Shown here: positions 5,236 through 5,414 of the stretch, in pieces
How positions within the stretch are numbered: position 1 is the first letter of the stretch
How the letters are laid out: each line of letters opens with the position of its first letter
Translations under genes and position numbers: made by a program
Notes under the pieces: model-generated
The model's database searches: none
What the model was told of the DNA's origin: nothing
Seen by the model: only the letters and a program-made list of their open reading frames with translations
Source of the DNA: an uncultured Arcobacter sp.
Lineage (GTDB): Bacteria > Campylobacterota > Campylobacteria > Campylobacterales > Arcobacteraceae
DNA: 5,414 bases
Direction: 5' to 3'
NCBI GenBank assembly: GCA_913062735.1
Contig: CAJXWI010000213.1
Span: 1-5,414 of the forward strand

Positions 5236-5414
5236 TTAATGTCGAAAGGACATTTTCTCTAGTTTAAGTATTACTTTCTCTGCTGCTTCTAACATGCTTA
5301 TATTTAAAGCTTTAAAGTTTTCATCTTCTATATTTACTAATAATTTATCATATATTATAGAATAAGGATAAATTATAAAGTACATATACTCTTTTGATCT
5401 GGATTCATGATTTA
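5236..5414 (-). CDS. C-terminal end of an unrecognised gene cut by the right edge
   Basis: An open frame enters from the right edge and runs 58 codons to a TAA at 5236-5238. The visible protein has an aromatic and hydrophobic stretch (EYMYFIIYPYSIIYDKLLVNI) followed by an amphipathic helix (ENFKALNISMLEAAEKVILKLEKM). The composition is like the neighbouring proteins and is not low-complexity noise. The other two minus-strand frames hit stops sooner. It ends 34 bases before the NFACT start, so the two are probably co-transcribed; the gap contains only AT-rich sequence and a weak ribosome site. I do not recognise the family and propose no function. Confidence 0.6.
   Translation of the reverse strand, partial: NHESRSKEYMYFIIYPYSIIYDKLLVNIEDENFKALNISMLEAAEKVILKLEKMSFRH

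Overview
The window is strongly AT-rich, and every intact gene lies on the minus strand. The gene set (a cdsA-dxr pair whose Dxr starts MILLGSTGSIG, a short NFACT protein, small lipoproteins) points to Campylobacterota, most likely an Arcobacter-like lineage. That assignment comes from remembered family features, not from a search.

Read in the direction of transcription, from high to low coordinates, the right edge holds the C-terminal 58 codons of an unrecognised gene (5236-5414). Next, 34 bp on, is a complete NFACT/RqcH-family gene (3870-5201), the bacterial relative of the ribosome-associated quality-control factor. Its stop codon lies inside a perfect 33-bp palindrome. A conserved small lipoprotein gene (3284-3685) follows. 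Then comes a decayed second copy of the 3' end of the NFACT gene (about 3049-3249), with its stop codon preserved but with deletions, frameshifts and an internal stop. A second, unrecognised lipoprotein gene (2495-2908) follows; its start is moved 12 codons downstream of the longest ORF on ribosome-site and signal-peptide evidence. The 220-bp gap 2275-2494 holds an 11-bp inverted repeat and a good extended -10 promoter.

That promoter faces a tightly packed operon: cdsA (phospholipid synthesis), a 490-codon ORF, and the first 15 codons of a further gene cut by the left edge. Start and stop codons overlap at both junctions, so translation is probably coupled. The 490-codon ORF is the main oddity. 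Its first ~290 residues are 1-deoxy-D-xylulose-5-phosphate reductoisomerase (Dxr, MEP isoprenoid pathway), lacking the C-terminal helical domain. Its last ~198 residues are a class I SAM-dependent O-methyltransferase lacking its usual N-terminal ~20 residues. This is either an in-frame deletion fusing two adjacent operon genes, a real bifunctional or repurposed protein, or a misassembly.

The two points most worth checking are the Dxr-methyltransferase chimera and the NFACT relic. The relic, the lipoprotein gene and the intact NFACT gene together have the layout expected from a single-crossover insertion. I see no tRNA, rRNA, CRISPR array or transposase.
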